NCBI RefSeq assembly: GCF_019431355.1
Contig: NZ_CP080269.1
Coordinates: forward strand, 2,046,001 to 2,110,000
Source: Paenibacillus sp. R14(2021)
GTDB taxonomy: Bacteria > Bacillota > Bacilli > Paenibacillales > Paenibacillaceae
Length of the DNA: 64,000 bases
Direction of reading: 5' to 3'
Position 1 is the first letter of the stretch. The number at the start of each line of letters is the position of its first letter. Below, one piece after another: positions 1 to 8,900 of this stretch. The position numbers and the translations under genes were made by a program. The notes beneath the pieces were generated by a model, which made no database searches, was not told where the DNA came from, and worked only from the letters and a program-made list of their open reading frames with translations.

Positions 1-18
1 ACGTCCTTTAGCCGCCAT
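1..18 (-). CDS. 5' end of an unidentified gene (truncated by window edge)
   Basis: Only the first six codons are inside the window (M-A-A-K-G-R, read on the minus strand from the ATG at 18-16). An AAGGAG ribosome site lies at 32-27, about 8 nt before the ATG, which is why I believe a real gene leaves the window here. It is divergent from the ArsR-type gene. The product cannot be named. Confidence 0.5.
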
Positions 19-110
19 TGCGATCACTCCTTGTCCGCGTACTCTAGTAAAAGTCTATGAGATAGTTGAGAGAATTATGACCTAGCGGAGTCTTGTTTAC
101 GCAGTCACCT

Positions 111-148
111 AATATTCCTTGACAGGAATATTCCCAAAGAGGTATATT
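111..148 (+). promoter_or_regulatory. Promoter and palindromic operator of the ArsR-type gene
   Basis: A perfect inverted repeat AATATTCC-TTGACA-GGAATATT occupies 111-132. Its spacer is a consensus -35 hexamer (119-124). A TATATT -10 lies at 143-148, 18 bp further on. ArsR-family repressors bind such short palindromes, so autorepression by covering the -35 is a sound inference. The expected transcription start (about 155) coincides with the start codon. Confidence 0.6.
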
Positions 149-154
149 CAATGC

Positions 155-490
155 ATGAATCCAACGACTTTAAGCGCGCTTGCCGAACCCAACCGGCTGC
201 ATATCGTAGAGCTTCTTCGGGATGGTCCCCTGCCTGTCGGCGATATCGCCGAACGGCTTCGTTTGCAGCAGCCGCAGGTCTCCAAGCATCTGCGCGTGCT
301 CCATGACGCCGGACTCGTTGAGGTACAGCCCTCTGCCAACCGGCGCTTTTACAAGCTGGAGACGCGTCCGCTTCAAGAGTTGGACGCTTGGCTGGCTTCC
401 TTTCGCCGCTCCTGGGAGGTTCGCCTCGATCAGCTGGAAGATTACTTGTACGCCCTGCAAGAGAAGAACGACAAGCCGGAAGGCGATTAG
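155..490 (+). CDS. ArsR/SmtB-family winged-helix repressor
   Basis: This is a 111-residue DNA-binding protein of the ArsR/SmtB type. The segment LSALAEPNRLHIVELL is the family's N-terminal helix signature. QQPQVSKHLRVLHDAGLV is the recognition helix-turn-helix, and NRRFYKLE is the wing. No Cys or His pair typical of metal-sensing members is visible, which fits the non-metal subgroup that is paired with SRPBCC (AHSA1-like) genes. I chose ATG 155; the in-frame TTG at 119 is the -35 element of its promoter. The SRPBCC gene starts 45 nt downstream and is probably co-transcribed and co-regulated. The ligand is unknown. Confidence 0.85.
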   Translation: MNPTTLSALAEPNRLHIVELLRDGPLPVGDIAERLRLQQPQVSKHLRVLHDAGLVEVQPSANRRFYKLETRPLQELDAWLASFRRSWEVRLDQLEDYLYALQEKNDKPEGD

Positions 491-535
491 GAGGCGCCGT
501 ATCGGCATCTCACCAACCTAAGGAGGAATTTAACA

Positions 536-1048
536 ATGACACAGCAACAACCTGGAAATGTGGAAGAACTTGTCCTTACTCGTACGCTTAACGCCCCACG
601 CGAGCTCGTATTCAAGGTATTTACCGAAGCGGAGCATCTGCTGAAATGGTGGGGACCGAAAGGATTAACGATGGAGGCAGCCAAAGTCGAGCTTCGCCCC
701 GGCGGACTATTCCATTACAGCATGAAGACGCCAGATGGCCATGAAATGTGGGGTAAATTCGTTTATCATGAAATCGCAGCGCCGGAGCGTCTCGTGTTCA
801 TCAGTTCTTTCTCGGATGCACAAGGAAACACGCTGCGCCACCCGGCTAGTCCTTTATGGCCGCTCGAGGTCATGAATACGCTCCTATTCGAAGAAATGGA
901 CGGCAAGACGAAGCTGACCATGCGCGGCATTCCCGTTAACGCCTCTGTTGAAGAACTTCACACGTTCGACAGCAATCGTTCTAATGTACAGCAGGGCTTC
1001 GCAGGCACCTTTGCGCAGCTCGATGAGTATCTGGCAACGCTTGTGTAA
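536..1048 (+). CDS. SRPBCC (AHSA1-like) domain protein
   Basis: This 170-residue protein consists of a single START-like SRPBCC domain of the Aha1 C-terminal/AHSA1 type. Family landmarks are LVLTRTLNAPRELVFKVFTE at the N-terminus, HLLKWWGPKG, and the GGLFHYSMKTPDG strand. Such domains form a deep hydrophobic cavity for lipids or small aromatic ligands, but the ligand of this subgroup is not known. An AAGGAGG ribosome site sits 8 nt before the ATG. The pairing with an upstream ArsR-type gene is a recurrent arrangement in Gram-positive bacteria. It ends just before a hairpin at 1074-1107. Confidence 0.85.
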   Translation: MTQQQPGNVEELVLTRTLNAPRELVFKVFTEAEHLLKWWGPKGLTMEAAKVELRPGGLFHYSMKTPDGHEMWGKFVYHEIAAPERLVFISSFSDAQGNTLRHPASPLWPLEVMNTLLFEEMDGKTKLTMRGIPVNASVEELHTFDSNRSNVQQGFAGTFAQLDEYLATLV

Positions 1049-1073
1049 AAAAAATTCGGGCAATACTAGATCA

Positions 1074-1107
1074 CAAACAAGCCGGCTCCTACGAGTCGGC
1101 TTGTTTG
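1074..1107 (+). terminator. Likely rho-independent terminator of the ArsR/SRPBCC unit
   Basis: A perfect 11-bp stem (CAAACAAGCCG, 1074-1084, with its complement at 1097-1107) has a 12-nt loop. The trailing T tract is weak. The stretch from here to 1199 shows no convincing gene. Confidence 0.6.
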
Positions 1108-1198
1108 GTGTTATCATGACGAACGAAACACGCGAATCATTCAAAGATGGTGGGGATTCTCGGACCTCCCGGCTTTCTCTGATTCCTGTCGTTACAGC

Positions 1199-1244
1199 CA
1201 AAAGGCCGCTGTCCCGAGCAACTAACGGGAAGCGGCCTTTTCTA
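1199..1244 (-). terminator. Terminator after murC
   Basis: Stem AAAGGCCGCT (1201-1210) pairs with AGCGGCCTTT (1231-1240), with further pairing inside (TCCCG/CGGGA). It is flanked by A and T runs, so it can work in both directions. It lies about 60 nt after the murC stop. Confidence 0.85.
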
Positions 1245-1302
1245 GTCGTTTTGGAATTGGAAGACCTGTTGAATGCATAAGCACAAACCGAGTAACCGCT
1301 AA

Positions 1303-2697
1303 TTATGCTTTTGCCCGGAGCGTCTTCGCGAGCGAATCAGCAACCTTCCAAATATCGCCTGCTCCCATCGTAATGACGAGATCGCCCGGGGCTACGCGGC
1401 CTGTCAGGACCGTCAGAACCTCTTCTTTCGAAGGGTAATAAGTCGTGTTGGCATTGCTATTCTTAATAATCAATTCCACTAGCTTCTTGGAGTTGACCCC
1501 TTCGATCTGCTGCTCGCCGGCGGGCGAGTAAATATCCGTAATCAGCACTTCGTCTGCCTCGGCGAAAGCGCGGCTGAACTGCTCCAGCAGGAAGAAGGTC
1601 CGCGTATAGCGCTGCGGCTGGAAGACGGCAATGATTCGTTTGCCCGTCGACTTGGCTGCACTGATCGTAGCCTGGATTTCCGTGGGATGATGCGCGTAAT
1701 CATCGATAACGAGAATGTCATTGACCTCTCCGAGTACTTGGAATCTGCGCTTCGCGCCGCGGAAATCAACAATCGCCTCCGCAATGGACACAAATGGCAC
1801 GCCTGCCTCCAAGCAAGTAATCACGGTCGCCATTGCGTTGTACACGTTATGACGGCCCGGAACTGACAGTTCGATGCGGCCCAGCAGGTGTCCGTGCTTC
1901 TTCATATCGAAGGAAACCTTGCGGTCGCCAAGCTTAATATTATTCGCCTGATAAACAGCCTCGTTGTCGATGCCGTACGTAAGTACGCCGCTTGTGCCAA
2001 GCGGACCGGATACGAGCTCCGGCAGCATGCCTTGAATATTCTCATCGTCGGCACATACAATTGCGTTGCCGCCTTGCTTGACCTGACTTAAGAATTGCAC
2101 GTAAGCAGCTTTTAATTTATTAAAATCACCGTCGTAGTTTTCGAGATGATCGGGTTCGATATTGGTCACGATCGCAATAGCTGGGTGGTATTGCAGGAAC
2201 GAACCGTCGCTCTCGTCCGCTTCAGCTACGACATATTCGCCTTTGCCCGCTTTCGCGTTCGTGCCGACATTTACAATTTCGCCGCCGATGATATACGTCG
2301 GATCGAGCTTGCACGTCTCCATAACAAGCGCAATCATCGATGATGTCGTCGTCTTGCCGTGAGCGCCCGCCACCGCTACGCCTTTCCCGTTGTTCATCAG
2401 CCTTGCCAGCATTTGCGCACGGTGAAGAATCGGAATATTGAGTTCTTCCGCCGCTCTACGTTCCACATTGTCCCGCGACAGCGCCGTCGAATAAACGACC
2501 AAGTCGGCACCCTTCACATGCTCTGGTTCATGACCGATGAAAATACGGGCGCCTTTAGCCGCCAGCTTCTCCGTTAACTCCTGACGGGCAACGTCAGATC
2601 CGGTCACCTTATAGCCCATCTCCAGCATGACACGCGCGATTGCGCTCATGCCGTAACCGCCAATTCCGATGAAATGAACGTGTTCTGCTGTATTCAA
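1303..2697 (-). CDS. murC: UDP-N-acetylmuramate--L-alanine ligase MurC
   Basis: MurC is a cytoplasmic ligase that adds L-alanine to UDP-MurNAc using ATP, the first amino acid of the peptidoglycan stem. The Rossmann signature FIGIGGYGMSAIA is at the N-terminus, and the Mur-ligase P-loop GAHGKTTTSS is near residues 111-120. DDYAHHPTEI, typical of the C-terminal domain, is present. At 464 residues the length is normal. I chose the TTG at 2697 because it lies 7 nt after the folC stop, is preceded by GGTGA, and gives the standard MurC N-terminus; an ATG at 2760 would add 21 residues that overlap folC. Translational coupling with folC is likely. Confidence 0.95.
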   Translation of the reverse strand: MNTAEHVHFIGIGGYGMSAIARVMLEMGYKVTGSDVARQELTEKLAAKGARIFIGHEPEHVKGADLVVYSTALSRDNVERRAAEELNIPILHRAQMLARLMNNGKGVAVAGAHGKTTTSSMIALVMETCKLDPTYIIGGEIVNVGTNAKAGKGEYVVAEADESDGSFLQYHPAIAIVTNIEPDHLENYDGDFNKLKAAYVQFLSQVKQGGNAIVCADDENIQGMLPELVSGPLGTSGVLTYGIDNEAVYQANNIKLGDRKVSFDMKKHGHLLGRIELSVPGRHNVYNAMATVITCLEAGVPFVSIAEAIVDFRGAKRRFQVLGEVNDILVIDDYAHHPTEIQATISAAKSTGKRIIAVFQPQRYTRTFFLLEQFSRAFAEADEVLITDIYSPAGEQQIEGVNSKKLVELIIKNSNANTTYYPSKEEVLTVLTGRVAPGDLVITMGAGDIWKVADSLAKTLRAKA

Positions 2698-2704
2698 AGA
2701 CGGT

Positions 2705-4081
2705 TCACCAACCTTTTTCAGAATCCTTATTATAAAGCAATTGGGAGCGGACGTCCGCAATCAGATAGAGTGTACCTGTCACGACCGCCAAATCAGCTTC
2801 TTCAGTCAATGTTTGCAGCCGCTCGAGGGCCTGCCTCCAATTCGGTTCAACGATAAGCTCGAAAGAACGACCGGCAGACTCACGCAGGTCTTGAACAAGC
2901 TCCGCCAGCTCGGCAGACGGCATTGCTTTGCGGAAGTCCGGCTCAGTCACGACAAGCGTATCCACTAGAGGTAGTATATGCCGCAATGTGTCACGATGAT
3001 TCTTGTTCGTCAGCATCCCTACCATGAGATGAAGCCGCTCGTACCGGTACGTTTCGGTCAAGGCTAACGCAAGCGATTGCGCACCTTCAGGATTATGGGC
3101 ACCGTCGATAAGAATGCGAGGCGACTGGCTGACCATCTCGAGTCGTCCAGGCCATGCCGCGCTGCGCAGGCCTTCACGAAGGTCCTCGTCTTCTAGAATT
3201 AACGCATAGTACTGCCGCATCACCTCAAGCGTCATGACCGCAACAGCGGCATTCGTGCGCTGATGGGCGCCATTCAGCGTGATCGGCAGCTCATCAATCG
3301 AGCGGAATAAGCCGTCAAACCGGAAGGATTGCTCGTTTTCACTGACCTTCAGGGCCGTCTCCGAGAATTGCTTGCCCAAAAGATAAAGGGAACTTTTCTT
3401 CGCTTTCGCTGTATCCCGGATAATTGCCGCAGCTTCAGGCTGAGCAACCGCGCTAATAACGGGAACGCCAGGCTTAATGATTCCGGCCTTCTCTGTCGTT
3501 ATGGCTTCGATGGTATCGCCGAGAATATCCATATGGTCGTGACCGACGTTCGTAATGACCGAAACAATCGGCGTCACAATGTTCGTTACGTCCATGCGGC
3601 CGCCAAGACCGGTTTCCCACACGACAAAATCTGGATAGGACACGGTGCCGTAATAAAGGATGGCGATCGCAGTGGATACTTCAAACATGGAAGGTGAGCC
3701 CAGCTCGCTGTCAGCAATTTCTTCAACCAACGGTTTCAAGCGATTAGCCAGCGCAAGCAGCGTCTCTTCTGGAATATCAGTACCGTTATATTGGAAGCGG
3801 TTCGTGAATTTCGTAATATAGGGGGATGTGAACGTCCCCACATCGTAGCCGCAGCGCAGCAGCACACTTGTCAGATAGGCGCAGACGGAGCCTTTCCCGT
3901 TCGTGCCAGCGATATGAATAAATTTCAGGCGGCGTTCCGGATGCCCCGTAAGCTCCATGAGCCTCTCGATCCGTTCCATGCCGGGACGAATGCCGAATGA
4001 AACCAGCCCTTCAATCCACTGACGTGCTTCTTCATACGTTGCGAGCGGCTGAACGTTGTTATCGTTATTCGTCATGCTCAT
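2705..4081 (-). CDS. folC: Bifunctional folylpolyglutamate/dihydrofolate synthase FolC
   Basis: FolC joins glutamate to dihydropteroate and then extends the polyglutamate tail of folates, using ATP. The P-loop AGTNGKGSV is at about residues 58-66. GLGGRMDVTN and IDGAHNPEGA are the other family signatures. The 458-residue length is slightly long for the family because of a short N-terminal leader. The first ATG (4081) overlaps the tail of the valS stop region, and GAGAGG lies 9 nt ahead. A second ATG two codons later is also well placed. It lies between valS and murC, as folC follows valS in Bacillus. Confidence 0.93.
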   Translation of the reverse strand: MSMTNNDNNVQPLATYEEARQWIEGLVSFGIRPGMERIERLMELTGHPERRLKFIHIAGTNGKGSVCAYLTSVLLRCGYDVGTFTSPYITKFTNRFQYNGTDIPEETLLALANRLKPLVEEIADSELGSPSMFEVSTAIAILYYGTVSYPDFVVWETGLGGRMDVTNIVTPIVSVITNVGHDHMDILGDTIEAITTEKAGIIKPGVPVISAVAQPEAAAIIRDTAKAKKSSLYLLGKQFSETALKVSENEQSFRFDGLFRSIDELPITLNGAHQRTNAAVAVMTLEVMRQYYALILEDEDLREGLRSAAWPGRLEMVSQSPRILIDGAHNPEGAQSLALALTETYRYERLHLMVGMLTNKNHRDTLRHILPLVDTLVVTEPDFRKAMPSAELAELVQDLRESAGRSFELIVEPNWRQALERLQTLTEEADLAVVTGTLYLIADVRSQLLYNKDSEKGW

Positions 4082-4086
4082 GTTCC

Positions 4087-6747
4087 TCAGCCTCTCAGTT
4101 CCGCGATCCGCGCTTTAACTTTATCGCGCTTCTCGGCATAATCAGCCATCTTCGCGCGTTCTTCCTCAATGACTTTCGCCGGTGCTTTCGCCACGAAGCC
4201 TTCATTACCCAGTTTCTTCTCAATACGAAGCACTTCGTTGTCCAGATGCTGAATTTCCTTCTCCAGACGCGCGATTTCCTGGCCGATGTCAATCAGCCCG
4301 GCAAGCGGAAGGTACATCTCGGCACCAGTAACAATCGCCGTCATCGCTTTGTCGGGCGGCGTCAGCTCTAGGCTGATCTCGAGCTTCGACGTGCCGCAGA
4401 AACGAACGATGAACTCTTCGTTGCGAGCAAGTATCGCTGCTTCACTCGGGCTCGAAGGCTTGATCTGCAGTTCAACCTTCTTGCTCATCGGTACATTAAC
4501 CTCTGCGCGGATATTCCGAACGGAACGAATCATCTCCATTAGGAGCTCCATCTCCGCGACAGCATCAGGCGCTTCGAAAGCCGCATCATATACCGGCCAA
4601 GGCGCTAATGTGATCGTCTCGCCTTCATGCGGCAAATGCTGCCAAATTTCTTCGCTGATGAACGGCATGAATGGATGGATCAGACGCTGCGTGCGGTCCA
4701 AAACATAGGCAAGAACAGACTGTGTGGCGCGTTTAGCCGCTTCATCTTGGCCATTGAGATTCAGCTTCGCAAATTCAATGTACCAGTCGCATAGATCGTC
4801 CCAGATGAAATTGTACAGCACGCGGCCCGTTTCGCCGAAATCATAGCTGTCGATCAATCGGGTTACATCGGCTACCGCCGCGTTCAAGCGGTGCAGAATC
4901 CAGCGGTCCGCCGTACCGAGCTTCACGTTAATATCGATATCCGCTGCCGTAACGCCCTCTAAATTCATGAGCGCGAAACGGGAAGCGTTCCAAATCTTGT
5001 TAGCGAAGTTGCGCGCCTGCTCGACACGTTCCCAGCGGAAACGAAGATCCTGGCCCGGCGTGCTGCTTGTCGAAATCATGAAGCGCATCGCGTCCGCACC
5101 GTACTTCTCGATGACTTCGAGCGGATCTACGCCGTTCCCGAGCGATTTGGACATTTTCTTGCCGTTCTCGTCGCGAACAAGGCCGTGCATCAGCACATCC
5201 TTAAACGGCTTCTCTTCCGTGAACTCCAGCGCCGTGAAGATCATACGCGCTACCCAGAAGTAGATAATATCGTAGCCCGTTACGAGCACGTTGGTCGGGT
5301 AAAAGCGTTTTAAATCCGCCGTTTGTTCCGGCCAGCCCAGCGTCGAGAATGGCCACAGCGCGGAGCTGAACCATGTATCGAGCACGTCTTCGTCTTGACG
5401 GAGCGAGGTGCTGCCGCAGCCGGAACAGGCGCTCTGATCCTCGAGGGCGACATGCATCGCGCCGCAGGATTCGCAGTACCAGGCCGGAATGCGATGGCCC
5501 CACCACAGCTGACGGGAAATGCACCAATCGCGTACATTTTCGATCCATTGCAAATAAATTTTCTCGAAGCGGTCCGGCACGAAATTAACGCCATTGCCGC
5601 TGCGCTGCGCTTCAATCGCGGCATCTGCGAGAGGCTTCATATCGACGAACCACTGCGTAGACAAATACGGTTCGACAACGGCGCCGCTGCGCTCGCTGTG
5701 GCCGACTTGATGAACATGGTCTTCAATCTTGACGCAAACTCCGCTAGCCTGCATATCCGCTACGATCCGCTTGCGGCAATCGGCGCGGTCCAAGCCGTTG
5801 TACGGACCTGCTTCCGCATTCATCGTGCCGCTCTCGTCCATCACTACGATTTGCGGGAGATCATGACGCAGGCCGACTTCAAAGTCGTTCGGATCATGCG
5901 CCGGCGTAATCTTAACGGCGCCGGACCCGAATTCCTTCTCGACATACTCATCCGCGATGATCGGAATCTCTCTTCCAATGATCGGAAGCACGATCATCTC
6001 GCCGATCAGATGCTTGTAGCGCTCATCCTCGGGATGAACCGCAACCGCCGTATCTCCAAGCATCGTTTCCGGACGCGTCGTCGCCACGGTAATGACGCCT
6101 TGGCCGTTTTTCAGCGGATACTCCAGGTGGTACAGATGGCCGTTCACTTCTTTATGCTCAACTTCGATATCCGACAAAGCCGTACGCGCAGCTGGATCCC
6201 AGTTGATAATCTTCTTGCCGCGGTAGATTAAGCCTTTCTCGTAGAGACGAACGAAGACTTCACGAACCGCACGGGACAATCCTTCATCCAGCGTGAACCG
6301 TTCGCGGGAATAGTCGAGTGAGAAGCCCATTTTGGCCCATTGCTCGCGAATCGTTCCGTTGTAGTGCTCCTTCCAATCCCATACCTTCTCGAGAAACTTC
6401 TCGCGTCCCAGATCATAACGGGATACGCCTTCTTCGCGAAGCTTCTGCTCGACCTTCGTTTGGGTTGCAATGCCCGCATGGTCGGAGCCTGGAAGCCACA
6501 GCGTATCGAAGCCCTGCATCCGCTTCGTTCGAATCAGAATATCCTGCAGCGTAAAATCGAGTGCATGCCCGATATGCAGCATACCGGTAACGTTCGGCGG
6601 CGGGATGACGATGGTATACGTCTGCGCGTCAGGACGCTTGCCCGCTTCAAAATACTTGCCTTCCATCCAATAGGGATACCATTTGGTTTCCGCCGCCTTA
6701 GGATCATAGGTCGTCGGCATTTCGGTCATAGTTTGTTTCTGCGACAT
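4087..6747 (-). CDS. valS: Valine--tRNA ligase
   Basis: This is a class I aminoacyl-tRNA synthetase that charges tRNA-Val and edits threonine mischarging. The HIGH motif (GMLHIGHAL) is at about residues 55-63. KMSKS ([11 protein letters not shown]) lies near residue 530. The CP1 editing domain and the C-terminal coiled coil ([20 protein letters not shown]) are present. At 886 residues it has normal length. I start at ATG 6747, which has GGAGG 11 nt upstream; a TTG six codons earlier overlaps that ribosome site. A T-box leader upstream controls it by uncharged tRNA-Val. The gene just downstream is folC. Confidence 0.97.
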   Translation of the reverse strand: MSQKQTMTEMPTTYDPKAAETKWYPYWMEGKYFEAGKRPDAQTYTIVIPPPNVTGMLHIGHALDFTLQDILIRTKRMQGFDTLWLPGSDHAGIATQTKVEQKLREEGVSRYDLGREKFLEKVWDWKEHYNGTIREQWAKMGFSLDYSRERFTLDEGLSRAVREVFVRLYEKGLIYRGKKIINWDPAARTALSDIEVEHKEVNGHLYHLEYPLKNGQGVITVATTRPETMLGDTAVAVHPEDERYKHLIGEMIVLPIIGREIPIIADEYVEKEFGSGAVKITPAHDPNDFEVGLRHDLPQIVVMDESGTMNAEAGPYNGLDRADCRKRIVADMQASGVCVKIEDHVHQVGHSERSGAVVEPYLSTQWFVDMKPLADAAIEAQRSGNGVNFVPDRFEKIYLQWIENVRDWCISRQLWWGHRIPAWYCESCGAMHVALEDQSACSGCGSTSLRQDEDVLDTWFSSALWPFSTLGWPEQTADLKRFYPTNVLVTGYDIIYFWVARMIFTALEFTEEKPFKDVLMHGLVRDENGKKMSKSLGNGVDPLEVIEKYGADAMRFMISTSSTPGQDLRFRWERVEQARNFANKIWNASRFALMNLEGVTAADIDINVKLGTADRWILHRLNAAVADVTRLIDSYDFGETGRVLYNFIWDDLCDWYIEFAKLNLNGQDEAAKRATQSVLAYVLDRTQRLIHPFMPFISEEIWQHLPHEGETITLAPWPVYDAAFEAPDAVAEMELLMEMIRSVRNIRAEVNVPMSKKVELQIKPSSPSEAAILARNEEFIVRFCGTSKLEISLELTPPDKAMTAIVTGAEMYLPLAGLIDIGQEIARLEKEIQHLDNEVLRIEKKLGNEGFVAKAPAKVIEEERAKMADYAEKRDKVKARIAELRG

Positions 6748-6830
6748 GATCGTTCCTACCTCCAATTATATTTCCTCATCCGGTCGATACACGGTTGCTC
6801 GCGCCGCCGGTAATTAATCGCCTTATAAAC

Positions 6831-7090
6831 GAAAAAAATAAACCTCTCGCCCTTATCAGCAAAGGACGAAAGGTTTGGCTTCCGCGGTACCACCTTTGTT
6901 CCGAATCGACAGCATGCGCCGGTTCGACAACTCAATACAGATAACGGCTGCAACCGGCTGCAACTAAACAACAATCGTTTCATTCCAGCTACTCCAGGGC
7001 GACCAGTCACAGTACATATCCTGCAGAACCTCACAGCGTAACGGTTCCGCTCTCTGAAGGTATTCCTGCCACTCTTCCCCATCAACGTAT
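6831..7090 (-). promoter_or_regulatory. T-box leader of valS
   Basis: Read on the minus strand, the T-box consensus AAGGTGGTACCGCGG is at about 6896-6882. It is followed by a terminator stem (6876-6840, AAACCTTTCGTCCTT with its complement) and a run of seven U (6839-6832). The upstream stem I region spans about 7085-6990. A GUC valine codon at 7003-7001 is a possible specifier, but I could not fold the RNA to prove it. Low charged tRNA-Val should favour the antiterminator and read-through into valS. Confidence 0.9.
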
Positions 7091-7195
7091 TTTACAATAA
7101 AGTATTACCCTATTTTTACTATCATACACGTTCTTATTTACTGCCGTCAATCCCAGAAGGTCAGCCGCCTATGCCTTAGAAGGAACTGCCTCAGC

Positions 7196-7240
7196 GCAAA
7201 AAGCCTGCCGACAGGTCATGGAAAGACCCGCAGCAGGCTT
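7196..7240 (-). terminator. Terminator after spoVID
   Basis: AAGCCTGC (7201-7208) pairs with GCAGGCTT (7233-7240). On the minus strand it is followed by TTTTT. It separates spoVID from the valS T-box unit. Confidence 0.85.
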
Positions 7241-7250
7241 ATTCTCACTT

Positions 7251-8708
7251 TTATGGAATGTAAAGCACTTGCCCTTCGCTTACGCTTTGGTCGGAAAGCC
7301 GGTTATACAAGGCGATTTCCCGTGCCTGCAACTGATAACGGCCCGCAATAACATCAAGCGTCTCTTCGCGCTGGACGATGCACATCCGAAGCTTGCGGAA
7401 CGATCGATCCTCGCTCGGCCTGCCGTAGAACAGATTTTTCCACTCGATCTCGTCACCGCTCGATTTGCGTGCTTCCGCTGCCGCGCGCTCCGCCACCTGC
7501 TCTGCAGCAGCTCTAGCTTCCTGCTCACGCTGGCTCGATTGCAGCAGCGACCGGAAGCCGACATTGCCTGCTCCCTGCTTAGCCGCATCCTCTTCGGCAG
7601 GCTTGCCCGCAACCGCGACGCGCATCGGCTTGCTGGCGGCTTCCGCGTCGGAGGCCGTTGCCTCGCTGAACGATTGCGCAGGTTCCGTGAAGCTAGCCGC
7701 TGGCGGCGCAGCAGGCTGTCGTATGGCCGGCTCCATTTGGGACGGTTCGGGCTCATTGGCGACAATTGCCGACTGCTCAATAGCAGGCTGTCGTATGATC
7801 GGCTCCGTTTGGGACGGTTCGGGCTCATTGGCGACGATTGCCGACTGCACAGTAGCAGGCTGTCGTATGATCGGCTCCGTTTGGGACGGTTCGGGCTCGT
7901 TGGCGACGATTCCCGACTGCTCAATAGCAGGCTGTTTCTGGGCGGACTCTAATTCCTCCGCTTCGCGTACAAGCTCTAACTGCTGTGCCTCCTGTTGAAT
8001 CGCCTCCAGCAGGATTGCATCCTGACGAACTGCCTGCAGACGCGCTTCCTCTTGCCTAGCAGCTTCTTGACGCACCGCCTCCTGTTGAGCGGCTTCAAGT
8101 AAGGCCTGTTCTCTAAGCTGCGCAGCGCGAGCCTGCATCTGATGCTCTTCCTCCGCCTGCAGCTGTGCCGCGGACAAGGCCTGCTGCTCCAGCTCGGCCG
8201 CTTGCCGATGCTGGTTCTCGCCCGCAAACTGCGGCTGCTGCCGGTAGGTCTGATAATACGGCTGCACAGCTTCCTCTTCTCTACGATGTACGACAGTAAA
8301 CGGTTCTTCCCGCTGCCAATCCTCCTGCGGCGGGTTTGGCTGCTCGATTTCGATGCCGAACAAGGAGAGCACACCTGTAATGTTGATGGTTCGTGCGGAC
8401 AGCACATCCACATCGAAGTTATCAATTTCTACGGAAATGTCATCCAACCGGTGAATCCGATTCAGCGGCAGCGTAATCTCTACCGGAATCCAGTGCTCCA
8501 GCGATTGTTCCTCCAACGGTTCATCAGGCGCACGGTATACGCCGGTAAGCAGCAAGTGGCCCTTCAGTAAAACTTGATCTTCTTGCTGCACGATTCCTAT
8601 GCGGGGGACCAGCTCAATTTCGTCGAGCTCGTCGATCGCCGCCACATCATCTGGCAAATGAACCCGTTCGTAAATGTCAAATCGCAAACCGTTTGACTGG
8701 CTTGGCAC
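7251..8708 (-). CDS. spoVID: Stage VI sporulation protein D-like spore coat protein with LysM
   Basis: SpoVID is the spore-coat encasement hub on the forespore surface. The N-terminal 100 or so residues (LRFDIYERVHLPDD, HWIPVEITLPLNRI) match the SpoVID N-terminal domain. The middle is a long low-complexity Gln/Glu/Ala region with three copies of a 24-residue repeat. The last 45 residues are a LysM domain (VQREETLDVIAGRYQL). The 485-residue protein starts at a GTG (8708) with GGGAGG 9 nt upstream; a TTG nine codons earlier overlaps that site. In B. subtilis spoVID also lies between hemL and valS. Sporulation control by SigE is known for that gene but not shown here. Confidence 0.88.
   Translation of the reverse strand: MPSQSNGLRFDIYERVHLPDDVAAIDELDEIELVPRIGIVQQEDQVLLKGHLLLTGVYRAPDEPLEEQSLEHWIPVEITLPLNRIHRLDDISVEIDNFDVDVLSARTINITGVLSLFGIEIEQPNPPQEDWQREEPFTVVHRREEEAVQPYYQTYRQQPQFAGENQHRQAAELEQQALSAAQLQAEEEHQMQARAAQLREQALLEAAQQEAVRQEAARQEEARLQAVRQDAILLEAIQQEAQQLELVREAEELESAQKQPAIEQSGIVANEPEPSQTEPIIRQPATVQSAIVANEPEPSQTEPIIRQPAIEQSAIVANEPEPSQMEPAIRQPAAPPAASFTEPAQSFSEATASDAEAASKPMRVAVAGKPAEEDAAKQGAGNVGFRSLLQSSQREQEARAAAEQVAERAAAEARKSSGDEIEWKNLFYGRPSEDRSFRKLRMCIVQREETLDVIAGRYQLQAREIALYNRLSDQSVSEGQVLYIP
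7711..7926. repeat. Three tandem 72-bp repeats inside spoVID
   Basis: Three copies of a 72-bp unit begin at 7711, 7783 and 7855, with only a few differences. They encode (on the minus strand) units containing IVANEPEPSQTEPIIRQPA. The near identity in DNA implies recent duplication and probable length variation between strains. Confidence 0.9.
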
Positions 8709-8807
8709 GCTTGTCGTCCTCCCTTCCCCTCTCAAAAAAGCTTGTTTGCAGCTTTCTTCACATCCAAGTTAAGATAAGCTTCCATCTGCATTCTTGTATT
8801 TCTAAGG

Positions 8808-8851
8808 GATGAAACCTGCAGCGCCGGACATTAAGCGTCAGCTGTTTCATC
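8808..8851. other. Inverted repeat between the RluA-type gene and spoVID
   Basis: GATGAAAC (8808-8815) faces GTTTCATC (8844-8851). Neither side has a clear T run, so it is only a weak terminator or processing-site candidate. The rest of 8709-8900 shows nothing I can name. Confidence 0.3.
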
Positions 8852-8900
8852 TTGCCTATTTATCTATATGGCATGGGGCGGAGAGGCATGACTACGATTT

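Noticed and set aside
948..1280. Open frame downstream of the SRPBCC gene.
   Set aside because: It runs through two terminator hairpins and overlaps the SRPBCC gene, and has no homology I can see.
6756..7085. Open frame of 109 codons on the minus strand before valS.
   Set aside because: It covers the T-box leader; conserved RNA elements and the terminator explain the sequence.
7711..7926. Regular repeats that could be mistaken for a CRISPR array.
   Set aside because: The units are contiguous, in frame with spoVID, and have no variable spacers.
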